From Candidatus Altimarinota bacterium (GTDB taxonomy: Bacteria; Patescibacteriota; Gracilibacteria; BD1-5; UBA6164): a stretch of DNA of 55,971 nucleotides. A program made the translations under genes and the position numbers. Of this stretch, positions 32,567 through 42,448 are shown piece after piece (positions within the stretch are counted from its first letter, which is position 1; the number at the start of each line of letters is the position of its first letter). Where the stretch lies: contig JABWCI010000008.1 in the NCBI GenBank assembly GCA_013368515.1, positions 1-55,971 on the forward strand, in the 5' to 3' direction. Under the pieces are notes generated by a model. The model made no database searches, was not told where the DNA came from, and saw nothing but the letters and a program-made list of their open reading frames with translations.

Positions 32567-33568
32567 ATGAATAAAGTTATAGATTTTTATGTAGATGTAA
32601 TAGATAATTTTTGAGATTTGTGATTTGCAGTAAATCTAGCAAAGATTATGCTTAAAGCTGACTTAAATCTATCTATTAGATTATTTTCAAATGATGAGAA
32701 ATTATTTGAAAATATGCTCGAATCTAAAGATTTAAATATAGATTATTTTGATTTAAAAGATTTAAAGGATTTTGTACCAAATCAAATAATTTTTAATTTT
32801 TTTGATAGAAAAATAGATTTTGATTATCTTCATAGTTTTGATTTTGAAATTAAATTGATAAATTTTTCTTATTTTTTGATGCACGATTGAGTTTCTAGTT
32901 TGCATAATACTGCTTATCAAAATAGAAATGTTTTTGTAACTCATTTTGTTCCTAGTTTACTCAAAAATACTTGATGAGTTTTGCAAAATAATAATTTTAA
33001 TTATAAAACTAAAGATGATTTTTTGGCTTTTATAAATGAAAAATACAAATTAAATATACAAGATAATAAAAATAATTTTGTTTCAGTTTTTGTATATAAA
33101 GATACTTTAAATGAGATAATAAAACACATTAAAAACGATGAAAATACGTATTTTATTTTTTGATATTATTGATTAGATATAAAAAAGGATAATGTTTTTG
33201 TAATGCCATTTTTTGAAATAGATGATTATAATAATTTTTTATATATTTGTGATATAAATATAGTGAGAGGTGAAAATAGTCTTGTTAGTTCACTTTTAAC
33301 TTGAAATGTAACATTATGGGATATTTATAAAGAAAACAATGATGCCCATATCTATAAGATAGAAGATTTTATAGATTTTCTTAGTAAATTCTCTTTTAAA
33401 AATGATTACTTTAATATATTTAGAGATTTTAACTTAGGTGATAAATATAAAAATTTTGAAAATATAATTTTAAAGAGAGAATATTATAAACCAAATTTTA
33501 TAGATTTAAAAGATTATATTATAAAAAATTGTGATGCTTATGAGAAAATAAAAGAAATCCTGAATTAA
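32567..33568 (+). CDS. earP: EF-P arginine rhamnosyltransferase EarP
   Basis: EarP attaches rhamnose from dTDP-rhamnose to an arginine of EF-P. The 333-residue product has the family N-terminus VIDFYVDVIDNFGDLGFAVNL (the invariant DNFGD-G catalytic Asp region) and the C-terminal nucleotide-sugar site, here CDINIVRGENSLVSSLLTGN, WDIYKENNDAHIYKI, matching the CDxNxVRGExSxxRA..P..W.IY.Q.d..H pattern. Length is slightly short (E. coli-type relatives about 370). It faces efp and shares a terminator with it. dTDP-rhamnose synthesis genes are not in the window. Confidence 0.88.
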
Positions 33569-33587
33569 AATTCAGGATTTCTTTTAT
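33551..33587. terminator. Bidirectional terminator between earP and efp
   Basis: AAAGAAATCCTGAATT and AATTCAGGATTTCTTT form a long perfect stem; the earP stop is in the loop and the efp stop is at the base of the other arm. Confidence 0.85.
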
Positions 33588-34147
33588 TTTGCTCTTTCTT
33601 GATATTCACCAGTTTCAGTATTTATTATAACATATTCTCCAGATTCAACGAATCCAGGAACTTTTATAGCATAACCAGTTTCTAAAATAGCTTCTTTAGT
33701 TATTTTACCATCAGCAGTATTTCATTTTACACCAGGTTCACATTCAGTAATCAATAATTTTACAGAAGCAGGAAGTATAACTCATACAAGTCTACCTTCA
33801 AATCTTTGAATATCAACAATCAAAGAAGGAGTTATAAAGTTTACTGCATCTCACATATCTTCTTCACTTATTTCAATTTGTTCATATGTTTCTTGGTCCA
33901 TAAAATAATATACTCAACCAGATTCATATAAAAATTCAAATTTTGATCTTTCAAGAACTATATCTTCTAATTTTTCTTCACTATCAAATACTTTATCAAC
34001 TATGTTTCCATTTATTAGATTTTTAAATCTAACTTTTATATTTGTAGCTCATCTACCACCTCTGTGTAATTCTCTTTTTAAAGGTAATAATAAATCATTT
34101 CACATTTTAATAACTCAACCAGTTTTTATTTGCATTGCTGTTATCAT
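33584..34147 (-). CDS. efp: Elongation factor P, arginine type
   Basis: 187-residue EF-P, which relieves ribosome stalling at polyproline. The N-terminal KOW domain has the tip loop LHRGGRGATN, with Arg (about residue 34) where Lys stands in the lysyl-modified type; this is the residue EarP rhamnosylates. OB domains follow ([20 protein letters not shown], the classical EF-P signature region, then [21 protein letters not shown]). The convergent earP gene confirms the modification type. Confidence 0.95.
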
Positions 34148-34220
34148 AATATCATTTATAATTAATTTTTAAATACGGGCATATTTTATAAAAAAAAATT
34201 ATAAAAGCAATAAAATTTAA

Positions 34221-35540
34221 CTAGATTGTCTTTTTATAGGCAATTCTTGCTACTTTTTGTGCTTCATTATGATTAACTATTATATCATTATATATAAGTA
34301 AGTTTTCAATTGGATTATGAATTCTTTCAGCTTTTTCAAATTCTAGCTCTTTAATATATTTTTTTATAAATTTTGCCTCACTATCAAATTTTTGTGATTG
34401 TAAACAAGGATTAAATATACGAAGTGGTTTCGGATCTGCTCAAACTGAAGCTGACCATTGCCAATTTCAGAAATTTACATTTTCATCATAATCAAGTAAA
34501 TGTTTTTTGAAAAAAGCTTCTCACCACCTCCAATCTATAAGTAAATCTTTTGTTAAAAAACTTGCAACAATCATACGAGCTCTACCATGCATCCAATTTG
34601 TTTCAATTAATTGTTTCATAGCGGCATCTACAATGGGATAACCAGTTTCTCAATTGCACCATTTTTCAAATAGTTTTTCATCATGTCTCCACTCTATATG
34701 TCTTTTATTTTCTTGAAATTCAATTTCTTTTGTAAAAGGGAAGTAGTAATCTATATGTTGCCAAAATTCTCTCCATGCTAACTCTGATACATAATGAGTA
34801 CTTTTTTCTTTAGCAATATTATATATTTGTCTAACTGAAAATATACCGAATCTTAAATATGGTGATAGTTTTGAAGTTCAATCTTTATCTAAATCATTTC
34901 TAAAAGTTTCGTAATCACTTCTTATATAGTTTTCTAATCTATTTTTTCAAAATTCCATTGTGAAATATGGATGGCTTTCTCAAGGTATTTTTTCATTAAG
35001 AAAATTTTTTATATTGAAATCATTTTTTATTTGTTTAAAATTAACTGGATTTTCAATTTTATATCATTTTTCAATCAGTTTTTTTTGCCATAGTTTATAA
35101 TATGGAGTAAATACTTTTCTTTGTTCTATTTCTTCTGGTTCAACAAGTAAAAAATCGTTGAAACTCAAAAAATCTATATTATTTTTTAGAGAAAAATCTA
35201 GTATTTTTTCATCTCTTTTTTTTCAATAAATAGAATATGATTTATTTGTAAAAATGGTATTTATATTATATTTTTTGCAAATTTCAGGAATTATTTTTTC
35301 TGGATAGTCATGATAAATAGTTAATTTTCATCAAATTTTATTCAATTCTAAATCCAAGTTTAATAAAGCTTCTTTTAAAAAAAGAAACTTTTTGTCATTA
35401 AGTCATAAAAAATCTGGAATTATATTTTTATCCAGAATGAAAATAGGTAATAATTCATTGCTATTTTTTATAGCTTCAATTAATCATTTATTATCAAATG
35501 TTCTTAGGTCTTGTCTAAACCAAAAAATTGATTTTTTCAT
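34221..35540 (-). CDS. phr: Deoxyribodipyrimidine photolyase
   Basis: 439-residue cryptochrome/photolyase that repairs UV dimers using blue light and FADH-. N-terminal alpha/beta antenna domain ([16 protein letters not shown]), then the FAD domain with the class-I signature: [49 protein letters not shown] and [11 protein letters not shown]. The Asn/Asp of the FAD pocket and the Trp-rich electron path are present. It heads an operon with DUF1295, DUF2177 and DUF1722 genes; DUF1722 (YbgA) neighbours photolyase in Escherichia too. It is surprising in an organism of this lineage and implies exposure to light. Confidence 0.93.
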
Positions 35541-35580
35541 AATATTTTTTATAGGTAAAAGTGGCGAGAGTCTTACCTTT

Positions 35581-36327
35581 TTAATCTTTCGGGAACCAAG
35601 GTAAAAACATATTTGTTTTTCTCTTATATTCTATCCAATTTTCTTTTTTTTCTTGTCTTTTTTCTTTAAGTGGAATTCCTGAAACAAATAAAAGTAATAA
35701 AGTAATAGTTATATATCAAATAAAACTAAATAGACTTACACTTGATCAAATTATACTTAATCAAAGCCAAAAAGTACTCTCTCAAAAATAGTTTGGATTT
35801 CTAGAATATTTATACAATCATCATGTAAAAACTTTGTTTGTTTTACCATTTTTTTCTATAAATTTTCTTACTTGTAAGTCTGAAACTACTTCAAAAATTA
35901 GTCATATAATTGAGATACTTATTCATAAAATAAATAAATAAATATTTATTTTATTTTGAGAAAATATAAAATAAATTGGATATGCGACTAAAAACATAAG
36001 TATCATTTGTAATATGAAAACTTGGAAAAAACTTCTAGTATAAAAATATTTCCATTCTTTTCTCCATATATCATATCTAGGGTCTTCTTTTTTTTCTTTT
36101 ACTTTTCTTTTTCCAATGTAATAGGTAAGTCTTAATCCCCAAAATATTATTAATAATAAACTCAAACTTTGAATTAATCAAAAATTTTTATTTAAAATAT
36201 AATAAAAAACAGCTATTATAACGAATCAAGTTCACCAAAATATATCTACTATAGAGTTGTCTTTTATTTTTATACTTATTCAAAAAAGTATTAAATATAG
36301 TAATAATATTATAAAAAATACTTCCAT
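35581..36327 (-). CDS. DUF1295 membrane protein (steroid reductase-like fold)
   Basis: 248 residues with about six membrane segments. DUF1295 features: DIFWGTGFVIIAVFYY early, the conserved LRLTYYIGKRKVKEKKEDPR YDIWRKEW block, and the C-terminal GLYKYSRNPNYFGESTFWLG region typical of isoprenylcysteine methyltransferase/steroid 5-alpha-reductase relatives. It probably binds NADPH or SAM and acts on a lipid; the substrate is unknown. Second gene of the photolyase operon, a common pairing in light-exposed bacteria. Its ATG shares one base with the previous gene's stop. Confidence 0.8.
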
Positions 36328-36743
36328 TATTTTATTAAATTATAGAAATAAAAGCTATTTATAGCTATCATCATACAAGCAAAAGTTCACCAAAGTATAT
36401 CAACTATAGTAAATTTTAAAGAATAATTATTTATAAATGTTAAGTTTGTTAAATCATACATCGCATAACTCATAAATCAAAGCAATGCTCAATAAAGAGC
36501 TATTTGTCATATATTGTCATACTTTAAAGTCACAAATGTTACAATCATAGCTGATATAATAATCCAAGCAGTTAATCATGCAACTAAATTTATTTTTATA
36601 CTTCAATCTTCTTGTATAGTAACTAGATTTCAAAATTCTCTAATTATAAAATCTTTTGTTATATATCATAGCCATATGTAATCTAAAATTAATAGAGTAA
36701 TGAATCATATAAAATAAACTCAAAAAATTTTTATTATTTCCAT
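36327..36743 (-). CDS. DUF2177 membrane protein
   Basis: 138 residues with four membrane segments. The C-terminal GFMSYAMYDLTNLTFINNYS and FTIVDILWGTFACM are the hallmark DUF2177 blocks (aYatYDLTNlat...D..WG). The early LILDYIWLGYI matches the family's ExDxxWL motif. Function unknown. It often accompanies photolyase and DUF1295 genes in proteobacteria and cyanobacteria, as here. Its stop codon overlaps the next ATG by one base (TA-ATG). Confidence 0.82.
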
Positions 36744-36748
36744 ATTTT

Positions 36749-37153
36749 TTATTTAAATTCTAAAATACTTTGTTTTTTAATGTAATCTTTATTATATTTT
36801 ATACTTAATTCTTTTAAATAAATGAATAATTCATTTATTTTTATTTCATTTTTATTATATTTTTCTATTAAAAATTTTAATTTTTCTTTTTCTTCATTAT
36901 CTAAGTCATTTTTAAAATATCAAAACATGTGAGATATTGCATTTATATATTTTCATTTAGTTATTTCTTCTTTTATTATTTGAAAATATATTTCTAAAAA
37001 TTCATTTTTTATTATTTCAAAATTTGTTTTATCATATTTAGAAATAATATTTCATAATGTTTTCTGTTTTTCAGGAGAATAAGCCATAAATAAATACTTA
37101 TTTACGGATTGAAATTTTATTAAATCATTTATATTTTTAAAATTTATTTCCAT
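36749..37153 (-). CDS. DUF1722 (YbgA-like) protein
   Basis: 134 residues matching the YbgA/DUF1722 pattern: an N-terminal KYLFMAYSPEKQKTLGNIIS (K..lm.y....y..lg), AISHMFGYFKNDLDNEEKEK (vl.h..GyfK..l...EK) and the C-terminal KYNKDYIKKQSILEF (YL..Q.yl). YbgA is often fused to DUF523 or next to phr; the DUF523 half is missing here. The gene begins inside the end of the ferredoxin-reductase fusion gene (10-base overlap). Function unknown. Confidence 0.75.
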
Positions 37154-38643
37154 AATTTAATTTTAGTTTGTGCTAAAATCCATAGTATTATTACTATAAT
37201 CATTGATGGGTATATTTTCATAGGAAAATATTCAGCTGCTATTATTCATCAACAAATAAAATATAAGTAACTGCTTCTTTGAATTCTTTTCCACCATATC
37301 CCAAGGTTTTTTTGAGAAAAATTATTTGAAGTTACAAGTAATATAATAGCTGTTATTTCGCTTATTCTAGATATTATTGGATAATATACTCACCATTTTA
37401 CACTTGAAAAATAATTTATAAATTTTGAAAAATCTAAAAACATAGGTCATATTAGATTTACTACTATTATACTTGATGATAATATTCAAAATGCTTTTCT
37501 TAAAGACACCAATTTTTTCAGTATTCAAAGTTTTGGAAATAAATCAGATAGTGGTCTTATAGCCATTACAAAGACTACACTCCACCAACTTAAATCAAAC
37601 ATAAATCACATGAAATTATTTATAAATAAATAATTTCAATATAAACTATCATTTAGTTTATTATAAAACCATGAAAAAGGGATTATAGTTATTGCAAATA
37701 TTATAATTATCCAAGAAAATAAATTTATATATGGTATATTTCAATTGAAAATTATATCTTTCCAAAAGCCAGGATATACTCTAGAAATAGTAAAACTTTC
37801 ATTGAAGATTTTATCCAAACTGCGTCATTTTTTTATTAATCATTCTTTTACAGCATCTACCATTTTAGGATTTCAACAAATATAGACTTCATCATTTTCT
37901 CAGATTTCAACTAAATCATCTGTAACTCTTCAAATCTTTCATTTATAACTATCACTTGGCTTAGAAACTCTTATTATCACTTTTGTATTTGGAAAACTTT
38001 CCAATTTTTCTTTATAGTATATGTCATTTTCATATCTTACTCAAAAAATAACTATTTTTTCTATTTCTTTAGGACACGCTTCTAGCATAGCAATCATAGG
38101 AGCAAGTCCCGTACCTGTTGCTATAAAAACTTTTTTATTTGTTGTATCTTTTAAATAAAAACTTCATAAAGCTCATAAAAATGAAATATTACTTCATAGT
38201 TTTAATCTATTTAAAAATCTAGAACCTCTTCATTTAGGTAGTAGTTTAACATTTAAAGTAAAACTATTTTTTGAAGCACTAGATATAGAATAAGATCTAG
38301 AAAATTTTCATAAACTGTCAGATGCTTGTAGTGAAATATATTGTCATGGTTTAAAAGAAAAATCATCACATTCAAAAGTTATTTCAAGTACATCACTTGT
38401 TAACATATTTTTCTCTTTAACTTTTGCTTTTTTAAATCATAACTTTATATTTTTTGAAGTATTTTCTACTTTTATCACATTTACAGGACAAGATATTTCT
38501 GCTTGCAATATTTCACTATCAAGTCAATCAAAATTATTTGTTATTACCTTAGATGTAGGATCAACTTTAAAAATTTGAGGACATATATTTTCACAATTTC
38601 TACAACTTATACATCAGGGAATTACTTCTACTTTTTTTATCAC
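37144..38643 (-). CDS. Ferredoxin-flavin reductase-ferric reductase-like membrane fusion
   Basis: 499 residues in three parts. Residues 1-60: ferredoxin with CISCRNC (C11, C14, C17, plus C21) and SCPVNVI, enough for one [4Fe-4S] cluster. Residues about 65-290: FNR-type module with FAD motif SRSYSIS and NAD(P) motif ATGTGLAPMIAML and a YICGNPKMV end. Residues about 300-499: six or so membrane segments (for example WSVVFVMAIRPL) resembling the ferric reductase/MsrQ fold; His ligands for haem are few, so it may carry none. It could pass electrons from ferredoxin or NAD(P)H across the membrane. Start is the GTG at 38641-38643, overlapping the apbE stop. Confidence 0.8.
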
Positions 38644-39479
38644 TTTTTATATAAATTACAATTTAAATTTGAGCTTTTATATATTTCTCAATTACTGTCT
38701 ATTATAAGTCACTCAAGTCATTTTATGCTTGAAAGTATTTTTAATGATTTATCTAATGGAGTAACAAATAATGCAGTTGAAAATATATCAGAAAAACTAG
38801 ATAATTTATGAGTTAAAAATATAGCAAGTTTATCATTTTGACTATTTTTATCAAAAGGATTAATCAAATGGTGATCTTTTTTGGTTTTTCTTTTATTTGG
38901 ACTTGATGACGCTATAGAACAATCTTGTAATTCTATCTCTCAAATTATTTTTTTATCATCCAAAGGATCTTCTAAAAATATTGTATGTTTACCTTTTACT
39001 CTTATATCTCATCAAAAATTTATTATAAAATTTTTATATTTTTTATCTAGAATTGTAAATATCTTATCAATTATATATCATTTTCAAACAGATCATAAAT
39101 CAATAGATATATTATTTTTTAGATAGATTACATCGTCTTTTATTTCTATGTTTTTATAACCAATATTTTCTTCCATAAATATATCTTCTATTCCATAACC
39201 AATATTTTCTAAAAAGGGAATAATAGTTATATCAAAGTATCACTCGGTTAAGTCAGATACTTTTTTACATAGATTTATGATAGAAAAAAGTTCTCAATCT
39301 ATTTGAGAACTTTTTTGCTTATTCAAATTATATAAATAATTTCATTTTATAAATCTAGAATATTTATTCTCAAAATTTTGTGCTTGCAAAAAACAAGTTT
39401 CAATTAATTCTTCATCTGTGTTTTCAGAATTAATTGTTATATCAAGTCTTGATCAAAATAAATTTCTAGAATATTTCAT
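38637..39479 (-). CDS. apbE: FAD:protein FMN transferase (ApbE)
   Basis: 280-residue ApbE family protein, which links FMN covalently to Thr/Ser of partner proteins using FAD. Motifs: SIDLGSVGKGYIIDKIF (about 128-144), FIINFGGDIRVKGKH, and FSDIFSTALFVTPLD, where the conserved T-D-A-L-A-T is altered to S-D-I-F-S-T but keeps the metal-binding Asp/Thr geometry. No signal peptide is visible. It sits between the FMN-binding-like lipoprotein gene upstream and the ferredoxin-reductase fusion downstream, with 7-base gaps or overlaps, so the three act together. Confidence 0.85.
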
Positions 39480-39486
39480 ATTTTTA

Positions 39487-39897
39487 TTATTTTAATGCTT
39501 TTTTAAATGCTTCAGTAGTAAGAGAACCTCAAGCAACTTCAGTATTTTTAGCTTCTTCTATTGTTTTTCAAACTAATTGAGATTTTACTTCTTCATTGAA
39601 TTCAGTTAAATCGTAAGTAGTTGCACTTACTTCTATAGTTTCAATAACACCAGTATCGCTAAGAGTATAGTTAATAACCATGTCTACTTCTCAAGCAGGA
39701 TTTGTATATGTAGCATCTATTTTAACTATATCTTTAACTGGAACCATTTCATCTTCTATAGTTTCTAATTCACTATTTATTTCACTAACAACCTCATTTG
39801 TTATGTTTTCTACATCTACTTCTGTTGTTATTTCAGGTGCTTTTGCTCCACAAGATACTAAAAATACACTAAGTACCAATAAATATAAATATTTCAT
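39487..39897 (-). CDS. FMN-binding-like lipoprotein
   Basis: 136 residues. A lipobox (LVSC, Cys at about residue 16) marks it as a lipoprotein. The mature part has an FMN-binding-domain pattern: YTNPAGEVDMVINYTLSDTG, IETIEVSATTYD, QLVGKTIEEAKN and AGGSLTTEAFKKALK, where Ser-Leu-Thr-Thr stands for the S(G/S)AT-type FMN attachment site used by ApbE. It is the first gene of the apbE group and resembles the PplA-type extracytoplasmic flavin carriers of Gram-positive electron-export systems. The exact Thr carrying FMN is inferred. Confidence 0.75.
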
Positions 39898-39984
39898 TTT
39901 TTAATTATTTAGTAAATAAATTTTACGATATATATTTTATTTTTTTATAATATAAAGTCAAACTTTTTACTATAAAAAGTATAG

Positions 39985-40017
39985 TAAAAAAAGAACTCTT
40001 ATTAAGAGTTCTTTTTT
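39985..40017 (-). terminator. Terminator after rplL
   Basis: AAAAAGAACTCTT and AAGAGTTCTTTTT form a stem followed by T on the minus strand. Confidence 0.8.
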
Positions 40018-40031
40018 ATTTTTTGAAATAA

Positions 40032-40409
40032 TTATTTTACTTCAACAGTTGCACCAGCTTCTTCTAATTTAGCTTTAATTTCAGCAGCTTCATCTTTAGA
40101 AACACCTTTTTTAACTTCACCACCATTATCAGCTAAGTCTTTACCTTCTTTTAATCCAAGACCAGTAATTTCTCTAATAACTTTAATTACACCGATTTTA
40201 GAAGCACCAGCACTAGTTAATACTACATCAAATGAAGTTTTTTCATCTTCACCACCAGCAGCACCACCAGCAGCAGCAACCATAACAGGAGCAGCAGCAG
40301 ATACACCAAATTCTTCTTCCATAGCTTTAACTAAGTCATTTAATTCAACAATAGTTAATTCTTTAACTAAGTCCATAATTTGAGCAGCATTTTTTGATAA
40401 TTCAGCCAT
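40032..40409 (-). CDS. rplL: 50S ribosomal protein L7/L12
   Basis: 125-residue stalk protein that recruits translation GTPases. N-terminal dimerisation helices ([20 protein letters not shown]), Ala/Gly-rich hinge ([18 protein letters not shown]), and the C-terminal domain [20 protein letters not shown] with [18 protein letters not shown]. The usual Leu-Val-Glu variant is kept. Encoded glycines are GGx here, with no TGA, suggesting strong codon selection in this abundant protein. Confidence 0.97.
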   Translation of the reverse strand: MAELSKNAAQIMDLVKELTIVELNDLVKAMEEEFGVSAAAPVMVAAAGGAAGGEDEKTSFDVVLTSAGASKIGVIKVIREITGLGLKEGKDLADNGGEVKKGVSKDEAAEIKAKLEEAGATVEVK

Positions 40410-40429
40410 TTTTACAAAATTATAATATA

Positions 40430-40580
40430 AAATAAAATTTTTAATTTCATTGTAGAATTTATTTCAATATCTGTTAGATTCAGTTTTCTTAAAACAGACA
40501 CTGAATCAGCTCCACAATGATTTCTAACTATTAATAGTTAGTTTATGACTCTATATAAAATATAGAATCATCATACTAAT
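40430..40580 (-). other. Structured spacer between rplJ and rplL
   Basis: 177 bases separate the two genes, far more than usual in this compact genome. On the minus strand three hairpins are visible: ATGATTCTATA/TATAGAGTCAT, CTAACTATT/AATAGTTAG, and GATTCAG/CTGAATC. They may regulate the excess synthesis of L12 over L10 or mark an internal processing site. Confidence 0.45.
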
Positions 40581-40586
40581 TATCAA

Positions 40587-41156
40587 TTATTCAGCACTAG
40601 CTTCTTTTTTTCCTTCTAATTCACCAACTTTAGTTTTTCATTGAGCTTCAACTTCTTTAGAAGCAGCATCAAGGAATCTTGCCATTCCAGAAATAGGAGA
40701 CATCATAGAACCAACAAGTCTTCCAAGTAAAGTTTCTCTTGAAGGCATAGATGCAATAACTTTAGTTTCTTCAACTGATTTAACTTCTCATTCGAATATA
40801 GAAACTGACCAAGCCATTTTACCTAAATCATTTTTCTTACCATTTACTTCTTTTAAGAAAGCATTTACTTTTCCTAAACCAGAAACTGCATCTGTATTTG
40901 AACATACAACTCAGATTTGACCATCTAGAGTAGATAATTCTACATCTAAATTTATAGCTTCTTTAATTGCTTTTACTATAATTGTTTTTTTAGCCAATGT
41001 ATAAGTTGCACCAACTTCTCTTAGAGATTTTCTTAATTCAGAAAATTCTTCAACAGTCATTTTATTTGTAGTTACAAATCATACAGATTTTGCTTCTTTA
41101 AATTTAGCTACTAATTCGCTAAATATCTCAGATTTTTTTTGTTTTGAAACAGCCAT
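40587..41156 (-). CDS. rplJ: 50S ribosomal protein L10
   Basis: 189-residue uL10, base of the L7/L12 stalk. Start MAVSKQKKSEIFSELVAKFK, the KMTVEEFSELRKSLREVGAT Y block, AKKTIIVKAI, and the C-terminal helix where L12 dimers bind. Three TGA codons are read as Gly. It is preceded by an L10 leader with attenuator, consistent with autoregulation by the L10-L12 complex. Confidence 0.95.
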
Positions 41157-41194
41157 TTTTGCTTAGTTACGATATACAATATTACTTTCTAAAT

Positions 41195-41334
41195 AAAAAA
41201 TCCTTTTTCTTTAGGTCAAAGAAAAAGGATAGAGTTTTTATAAAAATCTTTTTTAGTTTTTTAAGTCTATTCCTCTATTATCTCGGTAGGTCTTACATAA
41301 TTTGCCCACTGTCTTTGACATAGAAAGTAATTTG
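41195..41334 (-). ncRNA. Ribosomal protein L10 leader with attenuator
   Basis: The leader on the minus strand contains the L10-binding motif region GACCTACCGAGA near 41282-41296, flanked by pairing segments (GTCAAAGAC). It ends in a strong stem-loop terminator at 41200-41230 (ATCCTTTTTCTTT/AAAGAAAAAGGAT plus T-run), 40 bases before rplJ. This is the arrangement of L10 leaders in other bacteria. Confidence 0.7.
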
Positions 41335-41361
41335 ATTATATACAAAAAAAATATAAGTCAA
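41335..41361 (-). promoter_or_regulatory. Promoter of the rplJ-rplL leader
   Basis: TTGACT (41356-41361) and TATAAT (41335-41340) on the minus strand with a 15-base spacer. Confidence 0.5.
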
Positions 41362-41400
41362 GAAAAAAATAACAATTTTATTTATTAGTTTTATTAAAAA

Positions 41401-41433
41401 AAATACACTTAAAACTAAGTGTATTTTTTTATT
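41401..41433 (-). terminator. Terminator after rpmE
   Basis: AAAATACACTTA and TAAGTGTATTTT stem with flanking A/T runs, adjoining the rpmE stop codon. Confidence 0.75.
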
Positions 41434-41683
41434 TTTTCATTGATTCAGCTTTTTTCATTCTAGCATAGAATTTATCAACTGCACCTGTTTTAAGGATTTT
41501 TTGTTCTCCAGTATAGAATGGATGAGAAGCAGAAGATGATTCTATAAATATACAAGGTAGAGTTTCACCATTGAATTCATATGTATCAACTGTTTTTGCT
41601 GTAGATTTTACTTTTAAAACAAAATCAGCACTTCTATCAACTAATAGAATATCTCTAGATTCTGGATGTATTCCTGTTTTCAT
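41429..41683 (-). CDS. rpmE: 50S ribosomal protein L31
   Basis: 84-residue bL31. The N-terminus MKTGIHPESRDILLVDRSAD corresponds to the type-B start (MK.gIHP.Y..VvF.D.s), followed by the F..STA.T..T-like VLKVKSTAKTVDTYEFNG and the C-terminal SSASHPFYTGEQKILKTGAV DKF block. The zinc-binding cysteines are absent (zinc-independent type). The last gene of the tRNA-rpmE run. Confidence 0.9.
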   Translation of the reverse strand: MKTGIHPESRDILLVDRSADFVLKVKSTAKTVDTYEFNGETLPCIFIESSSASHPFYTGEQKILKTGAVDKFYARMKKAESMKK

Positions 41684-41756
41684 AGTTATTGTTTTTTTAA
41701 TTTGTTCGCCAAGTACGAATCAAAAATATAAAAATATTTGGATTTTGAGAAGGTTT

Positions 41757-41820
41757 GCATCTCGCTAATGCTCGATGTAAATTCTCTTCCGACTCGCAAG
41801 CTTGTCGCAAGTGGAATTTA
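41757..41820. repeat. tRNA-spacer repeat, copy A
   Basis: 64-base unit starting GCATCTCGCTA and ending GCAAGTGGAATTTA, immediately before the 3' end of tRNA-Leu. It matches copy B at 41960-42024 over its whole length with a one-base length difference. It can fold into a hairpin (AAATTCTCTTCCGAC with GTCGCAAGTGGAATTT). Confidence 0.65.
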
Positions 41821-41821
41821 A

Positions 41822-41906
41822 TGGTGCCGAGGGCGAGACTCGAACTCGCACGCGGTAAGGCATTGGTTTCTAAGACCAACATGTCTACCAATTTCATCAC
41901 CCCGGC
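41822..41906 (-). tRNA. tRNA-Leu (anticodon TAG)
   Basis: Class II tRNA with acceptor GCCGGGG, long variable arm, anticodon loop CTTAGAA, T arm GGGCGAGACTCG..(complement), and encoded CCA. Confidence 0.93.
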
Positions 41907-41959
41907 ATATATGTAAAAAATCTAATAAAAAATCACTAGTTTAATACTTTATAATTTAT

Positions 41960-42024
41960 GCATCTCGCTATCGCTTCGAATAAATATTCTTCCTATTCGT
42001 TACACTTATAGCAAGTGATATTTA
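41960..42024. repeat. tRNA-spacer repeat, copy B
   Basis: 65-base unit beginning GCATCTCGCTA and containing TTCTTCC..TTCG..GCAAGTG, homologous to copy A. A further half-copy (TTCCTTCCGATTC...CGCAAG) follows at about 42028-42070. Confidence 0.6.
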
Positions 42025-42074
42025 ACTTTCCTTCCGATTCTTGACTATTGTCAATCATCGCAAGAGAAACTTAA

Positions 42075-42095
42075 TGGTGGGCAGAGAGGGAGTCG
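42075..42095 (-). pseudogene. Orphan 3' end of a tRNA-Tyr copy
   Basis: 21 bases identical to the 3' end (T-arm half, acceptor strand and CCA) of the intact tRNA-Tyr at 42233-42253, then the match stops abruptly. The rest of the cloverleaf is absent. Confidence 0.75.
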
Positions 42096-42232
42096 TTGCC
42101 CTTTCGGGTCAGACACCGTTTTTATTGTTCCTATTCGTCACAATAAAATTTTTCTTTCAGAAAAAACCTCCTTTCGACTCCTAATAATTTATTTTAAATT
42201 ATCAAAAATCAAAGCCTTGTTTTTTATTTTAA

Positions 42233-42317
42233 TGGTGGGCAGAGAGGGAGTCGAACCCCCGAAAGCTTAGCTAGCGGATTTACAGTCCGCCCCATTTGGC
42301 CACTCTGGAATCTGCCC
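42233..42317 (-). tRNA. tRNA-Tyr (anticodon GTA)
   Basis: Class II tRNA with acceptor GGGCAGA, anticodon stem GCGGA/TCCGC, loop CTGTAAA, long variable arm, T-loop GTTCGACTC, and encoded CCA. Confidence 0.94.
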
Positions 42318-42448
42318 TTAATTAAAAATGTCCGTCCTTCGCATAAAGCTTCGGAGGACATTCTTCGCAATTTGTTTGTTTTTTTCTTCACCATTTATGG
42401 CTGTGCCATTCGTAGCTTTTTTAAGCTATAGCGAAATTAAGCGAAGAA

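Noticed and set aside
41697-41900. 67-codon minus-strand ORF over tRNA-Leu
   Set aside because: It runs through a complete tRNA gene and repeat spacer, so it is not coding.
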